Shown here in pieces: positions 1 to 6,997 of a DNA stretch of 8,331 bases. Both the position numbers and the translations under genes were made by a program. The stretch is from Bacillota bacterium. GTDB taxonomy: Bacteria > Bacillota > Desulfitobacteriia > Desulfitobacteriales > Desulfitobacteriaceae. Position 1 is the first letter of the stretch. Each line of letters begins with the position of its first letter. The notes below the pieces were generated by a model. It ran no database searches and was not told where the DNA came from. It was given only the letters and a program-made list of their open reading frames with translations. The stretch lies in NCBI GenBank assembly GCA_023390635.1, contig JAEWCM010000067.1:1-8331 (forward strand). Reading direction: 5' to 3'.

Positions 1-204
1 GTGTTTGACCAGGGTGAAATCTCTTTTTTGTCGGGCTGTAACCAATTGCAGCTCGGCCTTGTTCAGCCCGTCCACATAGGACTGGTGATGTTTATCATGG
101 TGGAGCCGCAGAGTGCTTGAGCCGATCACCGGCTCAAGGGCGTCGTAAGCATAGGGCAAGGGCGGCAAATGATGTTTGCCGGCAGGTACGGGTGAAGTTG
201 ACAT
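1..204 (-). CDS. Fe/Mn superoxide dismutase, N-terminal part (gene runs off the left edge)
   Basis: The minus strand encodes the first 68 residues of an iron/manganese superoxide dismutase, which converts superoxide to hydrogen peroxide and oxygen. The segment LPPLPYAYDALEPVIG (about residues 13-28) is the family's N-terminal signature. It is followed by LHHDKHHQSYVDGLNKAEL, in which the first His of the HH pair (H35) corresponds to the first metal ligand of the family. The other three ligands (His, Asp, His) lie beyond the window, so activity and metal preference cannot be judged. The ATG at 202-204 is supported by AAGGAG at 215-220. The N-terminus has no hydrophobic signal, so the protein is probably cytoplasmic or coat-associated. 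It is transcribed away from a manganese-catalase/CotJC-like gene across a shared 157-nt intergenic region. Confidence 0.93.
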   Translation of the reverse strand, partial: MSTSPVPAGKHHLPPLPYAYDALEPVIGSSTLRLHHDKHHQSYVDGLNKAELQLVTARQKRDFTLVKH

Positions 205-319
205 CGCTAACCATCTCCTTTTCACAACAATTTATTAATGAAAAGTCACTGGTATGCTATGAAGATGACATCGTGCCATTCAGAAGAGACAGCCTTTGTA
301 CCCAACCCATTCCGGATCT

Positions 320-328
320 CATATACTA
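320..328 (+). promoter_or_regulatory. Possible sporulation-type (sigmaE/sigmaK) -10 element upstream of the CotJC-like gene
   Basis: CATATACTA lies 34 nt before the GTG start. It fits the sigmaK -10 pattern CATANNNTA completely, and its first eight bases match the sigmaE pattern CATACANT at 7 of 8. No convincing -35 partner was found: a TAC at 299-301 sits slightly too far upstream. The CotJC family is known to be made during sporulation, which makes the match plausible, but a 9-base match alone is weak. The rest of the 205-361 intergenic region shows no clear vegetative promoter for either divergent gene. Confidence 0.25.
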
Positions 329-361
329 TGACAAGTGATTTTGCCATAGGGGGGAGAAAAG

Positions 362-913
362 GTGTTTTCGTTTCGCAAGCGTTTACTCTATCCTGTCCAT
401 GTAGAAAAGCGGGATCCGCTTTTTGCCCAGGTCATGATGGAACACTACGGGGGAAGGGATTCGGAGTTCAGTGCCGCAGCCCAGTACTTAAATCACCGGT
501 TGAATATGCCCAATAAATATGTCAGGGAGTTATTGGGGATGATTGCCGCTGAAGAGCTGAGTCATATGGAAATGATCGGATTGGCAGTTTCCAAGTTAGG
601 CTGTTCCGTCAATTATGTTAATGCTCAGGGGGCCCCCTGGAGCAAGGATTATTTGGATCAATGTATTGACCCTATCATGATGTTGGGAGCTGATATAGAA
701 ACAGAGGCGCGTTCGAGAGAACTTTATCAGGAACATATAAAAATCGCGGATGACCCGGGCATCAAACGGATGCTGAATTTTTTGGCCGGCAGGGAAGAGG
801 TGCATCAACGGCTGTTTGAAAAAGCCCAGAAGATGATTATAAAGAATGCTCCCCAGGATCCTTTCGCTCATCTGATTTATGAATATAAAATGAGTTTACA
901 AGTATTGGAGTAA
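362..913 (+). CDS. Manganese catalase family protein, CotJC-like (spore coat)
   Basis: This 183-residue protein belongs to the di-manganese catalase/CotJC family, ferritin-like four-helix proteins that can dismutate hydrogen peroxide. The N-terminal KRLLYPV resembles the start of CotJC. Expected dimetal ligands are present: E35 in the helix after HYGG, E65 and H68 in the ExxH of AAEELSHMEM, E115 in DIETEAR, and E145 and H148 in the second ExxH of REEVHQ. The length matches CotJC (about 190) rather than full catalases (about 270-300), which carry an extra C-terminal region. The GTG start follows the purine-rich AGGGGGGAG at 348-356; the next in-frame Met (residue 25) would remove the first helix. 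Unlike the cotJ operon of Bacillus, no cotJA or cotJB precedes it. A superoxide dismutase gene is divergent instead, and a terminator follows directly. Peroxide removal in the coat or cytoplasm is inferred. Confidence 0.9.
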   Translation: MFSFRKRLLYPVHVEKRDPLFAQVMMEHYGGRDSEFSAAAQYLNHRLNMPNKYVRELLGMIAAEELSHMEMIGLAVSKLGCSVNYVNAQGAPWSKDYLDQCIDPIMMLGADIETEARSRELYQEHIKIADDPGIKRMLNFLAGREEVHQRLFEKAQKMIIKNAPQDPFAHLIYEYKMSLQVLE

Positions 914-935
914 AAAAGAAAAAACCTTTTACTTA

Positions 936-980
936 AAAAGGCTTTGCAAGCAAACTATTGTGAAGCCTTTTGCTTTTTGT
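936..980 (+). terminator. Rho-independent terminator after the CotJC-like gene
   Basis: A 14-bp stem pairs 936-949 (AAAAGGCTTTGCAA) with 958-971, with two adjacent G-U wobbles and an 8-nt loop. It is followed by GCTTTTTGTT. It starts 23 nt after the stop codon and isolates the CotJC-like gene from the downstream transporter gene. Confidence 0.85.
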
Positions 981-1070
981 TAAACTGAGGGCGTTGCATA
1001 AGCATTAGATTAACAGATACTACAATAAATTAACCTGTTGACGGCTAATGAGAAGGAGAATGAGCAGAAG

Positions 1071-1967
1071 ATGGACAGGCAGCACAGTAAAGCAGTAATT
1101 TTTCTAATTCTGACTACCCTTTTGTGGAGCACCGGGGGTTTCTTAATTAAAATGGTGGAGTGGAATTCAATGGCCATTGCCGGAGGGCGCAGTGCCATTG
1201 CTGCCCTGCTGTTTCTGGTCATCATGAAGCGTCCCACTTTCAAGTTCACACCCTCTTTTATAGGGGGAGTCTTGATGTATGCCGCTACCGTTACGCTGTT
1301 TGTCAGCAGCACAAAGATGACAACAGCGGCCAGTGCTATTTTGCTCCAATATACCGCACCGATCTATGTGGCGATTTTCGGAAGATGGATTTTAAAAGAA
1401 AGAGCAAATCTTCTGGACTGGATCACTATCCTATTTGTTTTAGGTGGAATGGGTCTTTTCTTCATGGATGATTTGTCAGGCGGAAGCCTGGCTGGCAATG
1501 GCCTTGCCATTCTGAGCGGTGTCACTTTTGCCTTTATGATCATGTTTATGCGCAAGGAGAGGGAAGACAGTCCTCTGGCCGTGGTGTTTTGGGGGAATGT
1601 ACTTACAGCTCTGACCAGTATTCCCTTTATGAGCGGTGGGCTGCCCAGTGATCAGAAGAGTATCGTGGGGCTTATCCTGCTAGGCGTATTTCAAATTGGT
1701 CTGGCTTATATCTTTTATGCCAGAGCAATCAAGCATATCAATGCCCTGGAGGCAGTATTAATCCAGGTGATCGAGCCTTTGCTTAATCCGGTATGGGTCT
1801 TTCTACTGATTGGGGAAAAGCCTTCCTTTTGGTCGTTGATTGGGGGAGGAATCGTATTGGTCAGCATTGTGGGCAGAGGTGTGATCAGCGGCTTACGGGA
1901 GAAGCACAGAAAGATCAGTATAGAAAGAACGACTAATGACCTGAACAAATCTTTACAGGCGGAATAG
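1071..1967 (+). CDS. EamA/DMT-family membrane transporter
   Basis: This is a 298-residue inner-membrane protein of the drug/metabolite transporter superfamily (two EamA repeats, ten predicted helices). Hydrophobic segments fall near residues 8-27, 32-52, 64-80, 86-107, 117-133, 143-160, 169-188, 197-216, 226-247 and 253-272. Each half ends in the typical pattern: LLQYTAPIYVAIFGRWILKER in repeat 1 and LIQVIEPLLNPVWVFLLIGE in repeat 2. A charged tail of about 25 residues faces the cytoplasm. The substrate is unknown; relatives export amino acids or other small metabolites. I chose the ATG at 1071 because AAGGAG lies at 1053-1058 and the protein then starts like its family; the spacing of 12 nt is rather long. 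A TTG at 1038 in the same frame would add 11 polar residues but has no ribosome-binding site. A weak promoter (TTGCAT 994-999, 16 nt, GATACT 1016-1021) is possible. An aldehyde dehydrogenase gene follows after 24 nt, probably in the same operon. Confidence 0.9.
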   Translation: MDRQHSKAVIFLILTTLLWSTGGFLIKMVEWNSMAIAGGRSAIAALLFLVIMKRPTFKFTPSFIGGVLMYAATVTLFVSSTKMTTAASAILLQYTAPIYVAIFGRWILKERANLLDWITILFVLGGMGLFFMDDLSGGSLAGNGLAILSGVTFAFMIMFMRKEREDSPLAVVFWGNVLTALTSIPFMSGGLPSDQKSIVGLILLGVFQIGLAYIFYARAIKHINALEAVLIQVIEPLLNPVWVFLLIGEKPSFWSLIGGGIVLVSIVGRGVISGLREKHRKISIERTTNDLNKSLQAE

Positions 1968-1991
1968 CAAATAAAGTTTGGAGGGTTTGGT

Positions 1992-3371
1992 ATGAAAAAA
2001 ACAGCAGATATTAAAACTCTGATGGAAAAACAACGGGAATATTTTCTTTCTGGAGCTACCCGGCCGGTAGCATTTAGAAATGAGCAGCTGCGCCGGCTGA
2101 AAGATATGCTGAAAAACCATGAAAAAGAGATCTATGAAGCCCTTAAGGCTGACCTGAATAAATCCCCTTTTGAAACCTATGAGACTGAGACCGGAATGGT
2201 GCTTGAAGAAATAAGCTATGTCCTCAAGTATCTTCCCCGTTGGATCAAGGATAAGAAAGTGAGGACTCCTTTGGCGCAGTTTATGGCCTCCAGCCGGATT
2301 ATCTCCGATCCTTACGGAGTTGTATTGATTATGGCTCCCTGGAACTATCCCCTTCAATTGGCTCTGGCTCCTTTGGTTGGAGCGGTGGCTGGGGGCAATT
2401 GTGCTATCCTGAAGCCTTCCGAATATGCAGTTCACACCTCCGCTTTGCTGGCAGAAATGATCAGAAAGACTTTTTCTGAAGAGTACATTGCCGTTGTGGA
2501 AGGGGGGCCGGAGGTTAGCACCAGTTTATTGGCAGAACCTTTGGATTATATCTTTTTTACAGGCTCAGTCCCTGTAGGGAAAATAGTCATGCAGGCAGCG
2601 GCTCAGCACCTCACCCCTGTCACCCTGGAACTGGGAGGAAAAAGTCCTTGTATTGTAGCGCCGGACGCCGATTTGGAACTGGCAGCCAGGAGAATTGCCT
2701 GGGGCAAATTTCTCAATGCGGGACAAACCTGCGTGGCACCGGACTATCTGTATGTACATAAAACGGTGAAAGAGCGGTTGATGGCTCTTTTGCAAAAAAA
2801 TATCGAAACATTTTACGGGAAGAACCCTCTTCATAATGAAGAATTGGTGCGGATTATTAACGAAAAGCATTTCCGGCGCCTGGAGGCTTTTTTGAAGAAC
2901 GGGAAGATCATAGCCGGGGGCGGGTGTGATTTTGAAAACTTGCGCATTGCTCCCACCGTCATTGATCAGGTAGGCTGGAATGATCCGGTGATGGGGGAAG
3001 AGATTTTCGGCCCCATCCTGCCGGTGCTGGAATATGAAGACCTTTCCCAGGTGATTGCGGAGATTAACAGCCGTCCTAAGCCATTGGCACTCTATCTGTT
3101 TACTACCTCCGGACATGTGGAGAAAAGGGTGATGGAAAAGGTCTCCTTCGGAGGAGGCTGTATAAACGATACCATCGTTCACTTGGCCACTTCGGCTCTG
3201 CCTTTCGGTGGTGTTGGAGAGAGTGGGATGGGGGCGTATCACGGGAAACATAGTTTTGACACTTTCACCCATCAGAAAAGTATACTGCGTAAATCCAATC
3301 TGCTTGATCTGAAAATCCGTTACGCTCCCTATGGAGATAAACTTAATATTCTCAAACGCTTCTTAAACTAA
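1992..3371 (+). CDS. NAD(P)-dependent aldehyde dehydrogenase, class 3-like
   Basis: This 459-residue enzyme oxidises aldehydes to carboxylic acids using NAD(P)+. The shorter length (about 460 rather than 490-500), the APWNYPLQLALAPLV motif (115-129) and the C-terminal KIRYAPYGDKLNILKRFL place it with ALDH3/fatty-aldehyde-type enzymes such as Bacillus YwdH. Catalytic features are complete: N118 in PWNYP, K141 in ILKPSE, the FTGS cofactor-binding turn (189-192), E213 in ELGGK, catalytic C247 in NAGQTC, and E337 in EEIFGP. No membrane anchor is evident, although the basic C-terminus could touch membranes. GGAGGG at 1980-1985 sits 6 nt before the ATG. It probably shares a transcript with the upstream EamA transporter. 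The true substrate is unknown. Its last 9 nt overlap the end of a convergent gene and I see no terminator after it, so its message may run into the antisense of that gene. Confidence 0.95.
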   Translation: MKKTADIKTLMEKQREYFLSGATRPVAFRNEQLRRLKDMLKNHEKEIYEALKADLNKSPFETYETETGMVLEEISYVLKYLPRWIKDKKVRTPLAQFMASSRIISDPYGVVLIMAPWNYPLQLALAPLVGAVAGGNCAILKPSEYAVHTSALLAEMIRKTFSEEYIAVVEGGPEVSTSLLAEPLDYIFFTGSVPVGKIVMQAAAQHLTPVTLELGGKSPCIVAPDADLELAARRIAWGKFLNAGQTCVAPDYLYVHKTVKERLMALLQKNIETFYGKNPLHNEELVRIINEKHFRRLEAFLKNGKIIAGGGCDFENLRIAPTVIDQVGWNDPVMGEEIFGPILPVLEYEDLSQVIAEINSRPKPLALYLFTTSGHVEKRVMEKVSFGGGCINDTIVHLATSALPFGGVGESGMGAYHGKHSFDTFTHQKSILRKSNLLDLKIRYAPYGDKLNILKRFLN

Positions 3372-4085
3372 AGTGATGGATCTTTGCAGCTCATGATAGT
3401 CGGTTAAGCGGTTATAGACCAGTCTCTGACAAAGTTTATGCTGTCCCCACAGCTCAGGGTCATTGAGGGAGAGCATTAAGGCATAGGCGGAACGGCAGGT
3501 TTCTAATAAAGGATAGTTTTTAGCGATGTAGGCTAATACGGAGAGAATGTCTTGTTGTTTTTGTGCAGGAAATAGATTTTGTAAATAGCGAAGACTGTGA
3601 GGTTGTAATGTTTGATCGGAAAAAGAGTGGGATAAAGGAATCAACTCTTCGGGAGTAAAAGAGATGACCGCCAGTTCTTCCAAATCGGCTAAGAAAAGAG
3701 TGTTGGGGAGAAAGTCCAGCAGCCGTTCCTGGATCATGACAGGAGAAAAGGGGAAAGATCCCGGCGTGGAAGAAAGAAGCCGCATGCGCAGCAGATCGGC
3801 ATTTAAGATGCGGAAAGTTCTTCCCTGTTTTTGGGTAAAATCCTTACTGATTAAGTCCAGAAGTTCGCTCAAATAGTCATTACCTTTGCACGCCTGTTGT
3901 TCCCAGATAGGCCATAACGTGCAGAACCAGGGAGATTGGGGATTGACCATCTGTGCTAAATGACGATCCAGACCGGATGATTTAATGATCCAGAGCGTTT
4001 CTGAAGTTGGTTTAGCTAACAGAGAAAAATATAGATTGGGTTGAGTGAGCAGACGTTTTTGCAATTTCTTCATAAAGGGATTCAC
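3363..4085 (-). CDS. Hypothetical protein, 240 residues
   Basis: I do not recognise this protein. It has no signal peptide, membrane helix or metal-site pattern; the four Cys (55, 66, 197, 219) are scattered. It is rich in Leu, Gln and aromatic residues and looks mostly helical. A cluster of Trp (53, 58, 61) lies in a segment starting NPQSPWFCTLWPIW, and the last 70 residues look like a compact helical bundle. The start is GTG at 4083-4085, supported by AAGGAAAGGAAG at 4094-4105 with 8 nt spacing; an in-frame ATG four codons later lacks its own site. Good codon structure over 240 codons and a proper ribosome-binding site argue that it is real. It lies downstream of the metNIQ terminator in the same direction and overlaps the aldehyde dehydrogenase gene tail-to-tail by 9 nt. 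No clear promoter of its own was found, so it could depend on terminator read-through. Confidence 0.75.
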   Translation of the reverse strand: MNPFMKKLQKRLLTQPNLYFSLLAKPTSETLWIIKSSGLDRHLAQMVNPQSPWFCTLWPIWEQQACKGNDYLSELLDLISKDFTQKQGRTFRILNADLLRMRLLSSTPGSFPFSPVMIQERLLDFLPNTLFLADLEELAVISFTPEELIPLSHSFSDQTLQPHSLRYLQNLFPAQKQQDILSVLAYIAKNYPLLETCRSAYALMLSLNDPELWGQHKLCQRLVYNRLTDYHELQRSITLV

Positions 4086-4149
4086 TCGTCAGACTTCCTT
4101 TCCTTGATCTGTCTGAAGTTTAGTGTGCAGGAAGGTTTGTTTTCTATGC

Positions 4150-4199
4150 TCGTTAAAATATGGAAAACCCTTCGCAACATTAGGCTGCGAAGGGTTTTC
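4150..4199 (-). terminator. Terminator of the metNIQ operon
   Basis: A perfect 14-bp inverted repeat pairs 4163-4176 (GAAAACCCTTCGCA) with 4186-4199 around a 9-nt loop. Read on the minus strand, the stem ends in GGGTTTTC and is followed by CATATTTTAACG, a modest T-rich tail. It begins 61 nt after the metQ stop codon. The tail is imperfect, so some read-through into the downstream 240-residue gene is possible. Confidence 0.8.
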
Positions 4200-4259
4200 G
4201 GGTAGTAATTCCCAGGTATTAGATTTTAGAGCTTGTTTCTATTATTAACAGAGTAAAGC

Positions 4260-5108
4260 TTAAAATGAAGGGATTATAGCATCTTTGTAAGTGTCTTCAA
4301 TGAATTTTTTTACATCAGGAGAAGTGAGGGCCTTGGCCAATTTTTGCAGATTGGGATCATTTTCCCGATCTTTTTTAACGGCCAGAACATTGGCATAAGG
4401 AGAGTCCTTTTCTTCCAGGAAGAGGGCATCGGTCAACGGGTTAAGTCCGGCTTCCAGAGCATAGTTGGTGTTGATCACAGCGGCGCCCACATCCTGAAGG
4501 GTACGGGGTAATTGAGCAGCATCAAGTAACGTAATTTTTAAATCTTTAGGGTTAGTGGCAATATCCTGAACGGTAGCCTCAAAGCCTACACCCGCTTTGA
4601 GGGTCAGCAAGCCTGCTTTTTCCAAAAGAAGGAGAGCCCGGCCTGCATTGGTAGCATCATTGGGGATGGCAACAGTATCCCCTTTCTTCAGTTCATCAAG
4701 CTTGGTGACTTTTTTGGAATAGACACCCATAGGTTCAATATGAACTTTAGCAATGGAAACTAAGTTGAGATTATGCTCTTTGCTGAAGGATTCTAGATAG
4801 GGTATGTGCTGAAAGAAGTTGGCGTCAATATCTCCCTTGTCCAAGGATAGGTTGGGTTGGACATAGTCGTTGAAATTAACGATCTCCAGCTTTATTCCTT
4901 CTTTTTCGAGTTCCGGTTTAATGTGCTCCAGTATTTCTGCGTGTGGTTTGGGTGATGCCCCTACTTTAAGCACCACTTCTCCTGTGCCGCTGGTGCTGTC
5001 GCCATTGGCAGCTTTATCTCCTGTACTGCTGCCGCACCCTGTGGCGACCAAGCCGGTAAGAGCAGTTAAAGCAATTAATAGAGACAATTTTTTTCTGATT
5101 TTCAACAT
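4260..5108 (-). CDS. metQ: Methionine ABC transporter substrate-binding lipoprotein MetQ
   Basis: This 282-residue lipoprotein of the NlpA/MetQ family captures methionine (L- or D-) outside the cell and delivers it to the MetNI transporter. A basic, hydrophobic signal (residues 1-24) ends in the lipobox VATGC, so C25 is the likely lipidated, membrane-anchored residue. A Gly/Ser/Thr-rich linker follows to about residue 43. Family motifs are in order: KVGASPKPHAEIL (48-60), DANFFQHIPYL (95-105), KVHIEPMGVYS (121-131), IPNDATNAGRALLLL (148-162) and INTNYALEAGL (212-222). The ATG is preceded by AGGAGGAA at 5114-5121. It is the last gene of metN-metI-metQ, separated from metI by 89 nt that contain a strong hairpin. 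Control is by the S-box riboswitch ahead of metN. Other NlpA proteins bind different ligands, but the S-box and the NIL domain of the partner ATPase make methionine very likely. Confidence 0.96.
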   Translation of the reverse strand: MLKIRKKLSLLIALTALTGLVATGCGSSTGDKAANGDSTSGTGEVVLKVGASPKPHAEILEHIKPELEKEGIKLEIVNFNDYVQPNLSLDKGDIDANFFQHIPYLESFSKEHNLNLVSIAKVHIEPMGVYSKKVTKLDELKKGDTVAIPNDATNAGRALLLLEKAGLLTLKAGVGFEATVQDIATNPKDLKITLLDAAQLPRTLQDVGAAVINTNYALEAGLNPLTDALFLEEKDSPYANVLAVKKDRENDPNLQKLAKALTSPDVKKFIEDTYKDAIIPSF

Positions 5109-5138
5109 AATGGTTCCTCCTAGCCAATGTAATTTATA

Positions 5139-5178
5139 TCAAGTTTCCGGCCCGGGCCCTGGGCCGGAAAATACTTGA
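5139..5178 (-). other. Strong intercistronic hairpin between metI and metQ
   Basis: An inner stem of TTTCCGGCCC (5144-5153) pairs perfectly with 5161-5170. An outer stem, TCAAGT (5139-5144) with ACTTGA (5173-5178), can extend it past a small AT bulge at 5171-5172 if T5144 switches partner. The core is almost pure G and C in an otherwise AT-rich spacer. On the transcribed minus strand no T-tract follows, so it is not an ordinary terminator. Its position 3' of metI and 18 nt before the metQ ribosome-binding site suggests an RNA stability or processing element that allows unequal expression of the binding protein and the membrane parts (inference). Confidence 0.6.
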
Positions 5179-5197
5179 CCTATGAAAAAAGTAATGA

Positions 5198-5896
5198 TCA
5201 GCGGTGAGCCAGTTTAGCCGCCAGTTTGGTTCCCAGGGATTGAATCCCTTGCACAATCAGTACCAGAATAATCACGGTGACGATCATAATGTCGGTGCGG
5301 AAACGGTTGTAACCGTATTGAATCGCCAGGTCACCCAGGCCGCCTCCGCCGACTGTTCCGGCCATAGCGGTGTAGCCGATCACGCTGATGGTGGTAATGG
5401 CCACACCTAAAATCAGAGAAGATTTGGATTCAGGCAAAAGAATTTTCGTGATAATCTGCCAGGGAGAAGCTCCCATGGACAGAGCGGCCTCAATCACACC
5501 ATACGGAACTTCTTTTAAAGAGGTTTCCACAATCCGGGCCACAAAGGGAGCGGCGGAAATAACCAGAGGGACAACAGCCGCCGTGGTGCCGATGGTTGTT
5601 CCCAGTAAAAGACGGGTGAAGGGAATCAGAGCCACCAGAAGAATGATGAAAGGTGCAGAACGGAAAATATTGATAATCGTACCTAAGCTGCGCTCAACCC
5701 AGGGATTGGGCCTGATATGGCCCGGAGAACTGATCACAAGGATAACGCCCAAAGGCAGGCCGATAATATAGGCAAACAAAGTGGACAGAATCACCATGTA
5801 AATGGTGTCCCCCAGAGCGGGCAGAAGCAGGTCCAGCAGTTTGGACCAATAAACAGGATCAAGAAAGTTGGACCAGAAAGACGGATCACTGAGCAC
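5198..5896 (-). CDS. metI: Methionine ABC transporter permease MetI
   Basis: This 232-residue inner-membrane permease forms, as a dimer, the translocation path of the MetNIQ importer. About five hydrophobic segments are visible, near residues 30-54, 72-95, 103-122, 160-181 and 203-220. The cytoplasmic EAA loop that docks on the ATPase is clear at EAALSMGASPWQIITKILLP (136-155). The conserved GYTAMAGTVGGGGLGDLAIQYGY (174-196) is typical of MetI. The length is close to the E. coli protein (217), with a short N-terminal extension rich in Trp. The start is GTG at 5894-5896, chosen because GGAGGTGATC lies 9 nt upstream, counted from GGAGG. It overlaps the end of metN by 11 nt, which suggests translational coupling, and metQ follows after 89 nt. 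Confidence 0.96.
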   Translation of the reverse strand: MLSDPSFWSNFLDPVYWSKLLDLLLPALGDTIYMVILSTLFAYIIGLPLGVILVISSPGHIRPNPWVERSLGTIINIFRSAPFIILLVALIPFTRLLLGTTIGTTAAVVPLVISAAPFVARIVETSLKEVPYGVIEAALSMGASPWQIITKILLPESKSSLILGVAITTISVIGYTAMAGTVGGGGLGDLAIQYGYNRFRTDIMIVTVIILVLIVQGIQSLGTKLAAKLAHR

Positions 5897-6911
5897 GGCC
5901 GATCACCTCCACAGTAAGATTTCTCTCTCTCAGATATGCATGGGCATGGGCTAAATTCTCAGGGCTTCCCTGAAGTTCTAACGTTAAGGTTCCAAATAAG
6001 ACAGACCGGAGATGATCAATACTTCCATAAAGGATATTGGCTTTGATCTGACAGGTCTGAATCAGGTCGGTGATAATCGGTTCGGAGGTCTGGCTGCCGA
6101 AGAACTGAATACGAACGATTTCCGAACCTTTACGGCTGACCAGACTCTGCAAAAGATCTTCAGGCAGTTGGGCCGGGGTGATGCTGGACACAAATTCACG
6201 GGCAATATCAGAGCGGGGTTGGATGAAAACTGATTCCACCGGCCCCTGTTCCACAATTCTCGCTTGATCGATGACAGCCAAATCGGTGCAGATTTCTTTG
6301 ATCACTTTCATTTCGTGAGTGATCATGACGATGGTCAGGCCCAGCTCCTGATTAATCTTCCGCAGAAGGCTGAGAATGGAAACGGTGGTCTGAGGATCAA
6401 GGGCTGAGGTAGCTTCATCACAGAGCAATACCTTAGGCTCTGTGGCTAAGGCTCTGGCAATTCCTACCCGTTGCTTCTGTCCTCCGCTCAATTCGCCGGG
6501 GTAAGCGTTGGCCTTCTCCGTCAGTCCCACTAAGGGCAGTAATTCTTCAACCCGGTGAAAAATTTGCTTCCTGGGCACTCCTGCCAATTCGAGGGGGAGG
6601 GCAATGTTTTCCCTGACAGTCCGGGAATTCAAAAGATGAAAATGCTGAAAGATCATACCAATCTTGCGCCGGGCCTGCAATAGATCCTTTTCATTCATGG
6701 CTGTTAAGTCCTGATCGTCGATGATGACCCGTCCCGTAGTGGGTTTTTCCAAAAGGTTCATACAGCGGATTAAAGTGCTTTTTCCCGCTCCGCTTAAGCC
6801 GATGATTCCAAAAATCGCACCTTGTGGTATTGTAAGATTGATCCCTTCTAAAGCCAAAACAGTACCCTGCCGGGATAGGTATTCTTTAGACAGATTTTCA
6901 ATTCTGATCAT
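5886..6911 (-). CDS. metN: Methionine ABC transporter ATP-binding protein MetN with C-terminal NIL domain
   Basis: This 341-residue ATPase powers methionine import by MetNIQ at the inner face of the membrane. Nucleotide-binding motifs are complete: Walker A GLSGAGKST (38-46), Q-loop Q89 in IFQHFHLL, signature LSGGQ (141-145), Walker B VLLCDE (161-166) with catalytic E166, D-loop SALD (169-172) and the switch His H199 in ITHE. After about residue 260 comes a separate domain (VRIQFFGSQTSEPIITDLI, continuing to EVIGRAQ) with the pattern of the NIL domain. In MetN proteins this domain binds methionine and shuts down transport when the cell is replete. The ATG at 6909-6911 has AGGAGGA at 6917-6923. 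It is the first gene of the operon, about 45 nt downstream of the S-box terminator. The SAM riboswitch controls transcription and the NIL domain probably controls activity, giving two layers of feedback. Confidence 0.97.
   Translation of the reverse strand: MIRIENLSKEYLSRQGTVLALEGINLTIPQGAIFGIIGLSGAGKSTLIRCMNLLEKPTTGRVIIDDQDLTAMNEKDLLQARRKIGMIFQHFHLLNSRTVRENIALPLELAGVPRKQIFHRVEELLPLVGLTEKANAYPGELSGGQKQRVGIARALATEPKVLLCDEATSALDPQTTVSILSLLRKINQELGLTIVMITHEMKVIKEICTDLAVIDQARIVEQGPVESVFIQPRSDIAREFVSSITPAQLPEDLLQSLVSRKGSEIVRIQFFGSQTSEPIITDLIQTCQIKANILYGSIDHLRSVLFGTLTLELQGSPENLAHAHAYLRERNLTVEVIGRAQ
5901..5910 (-). promoter_or_regulatory. Unusually complete ribosome-binding site of metI inside metN
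   Basis: GGAGGTGATC on the minus strand is a continuous 10-nt match to the anti-Shine-Dalgarno end of 16S rRNA, whereas most sites here match 5-8 nt. It lies within the last codons of metN (encoding part of VEVIGRA), 9 nt from the GTG start of metI. It may compensate for the GTG start and allow reinitiation. Confidence 0.8.
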
Positions 6912-6956
6912 AGTGGTCCTCCTCTAATAAACCATACAATTCGGATCAGGATACAA

Positions 6957-6987
6957 CAAAAAACTTCGCGGAGAAAACCCGCGAAGT
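6957..6987 (-). terminator. Regulated terminator of the metN S-box leader
   Basis: On the minus strand ACTTCGCGG and CCGCGAAGT form a perfect 9-bp stem (6963-6971 with 6979-6987) with a 7-nt loop, followed directly by a run of T (complement of 6958-6963). The competing antiterminator is visible: GAGAAAAACC (complement of 6998-7007), which overlaps the 3' strand of aptamer helix P1, can pair with GGTTTTCTC (complement of 6971-6979) with one bulged A. SAM binding holds P1 and lets the terminator form. Confidence 0.92.
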
Positions 6988-6997
6988 GACTGATAAC

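Noticed and set aside
117..338. 73-codon plus-strand open frame
   Set aside because: It is mostly antisense to the superoxide dismutase gene, has no ribosome-binding site, and shows no protein-like pattern.
1038..1070. TTG start for the EamA transporter, 11 codons upstream
   Set aside because: No ribosome-binding site precedes it and the added residues are polar and unlike the family. The ATG at 1071 has AAGGAG upstream.
2565..3272. 235-codon minus-strand open frame inside the aldehyde dehydrogenase gene
   Set aside because: It is fully antisense to a gene with complete catalytic motifs and its product resembles no protein; a shadow frame.
5139..5178. The metI-metQ hairpin as a terminator
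   Set aside because: No run of T follows it on the transcribed strand, and metQ lies directly downstream without an obvious promoter of its own.
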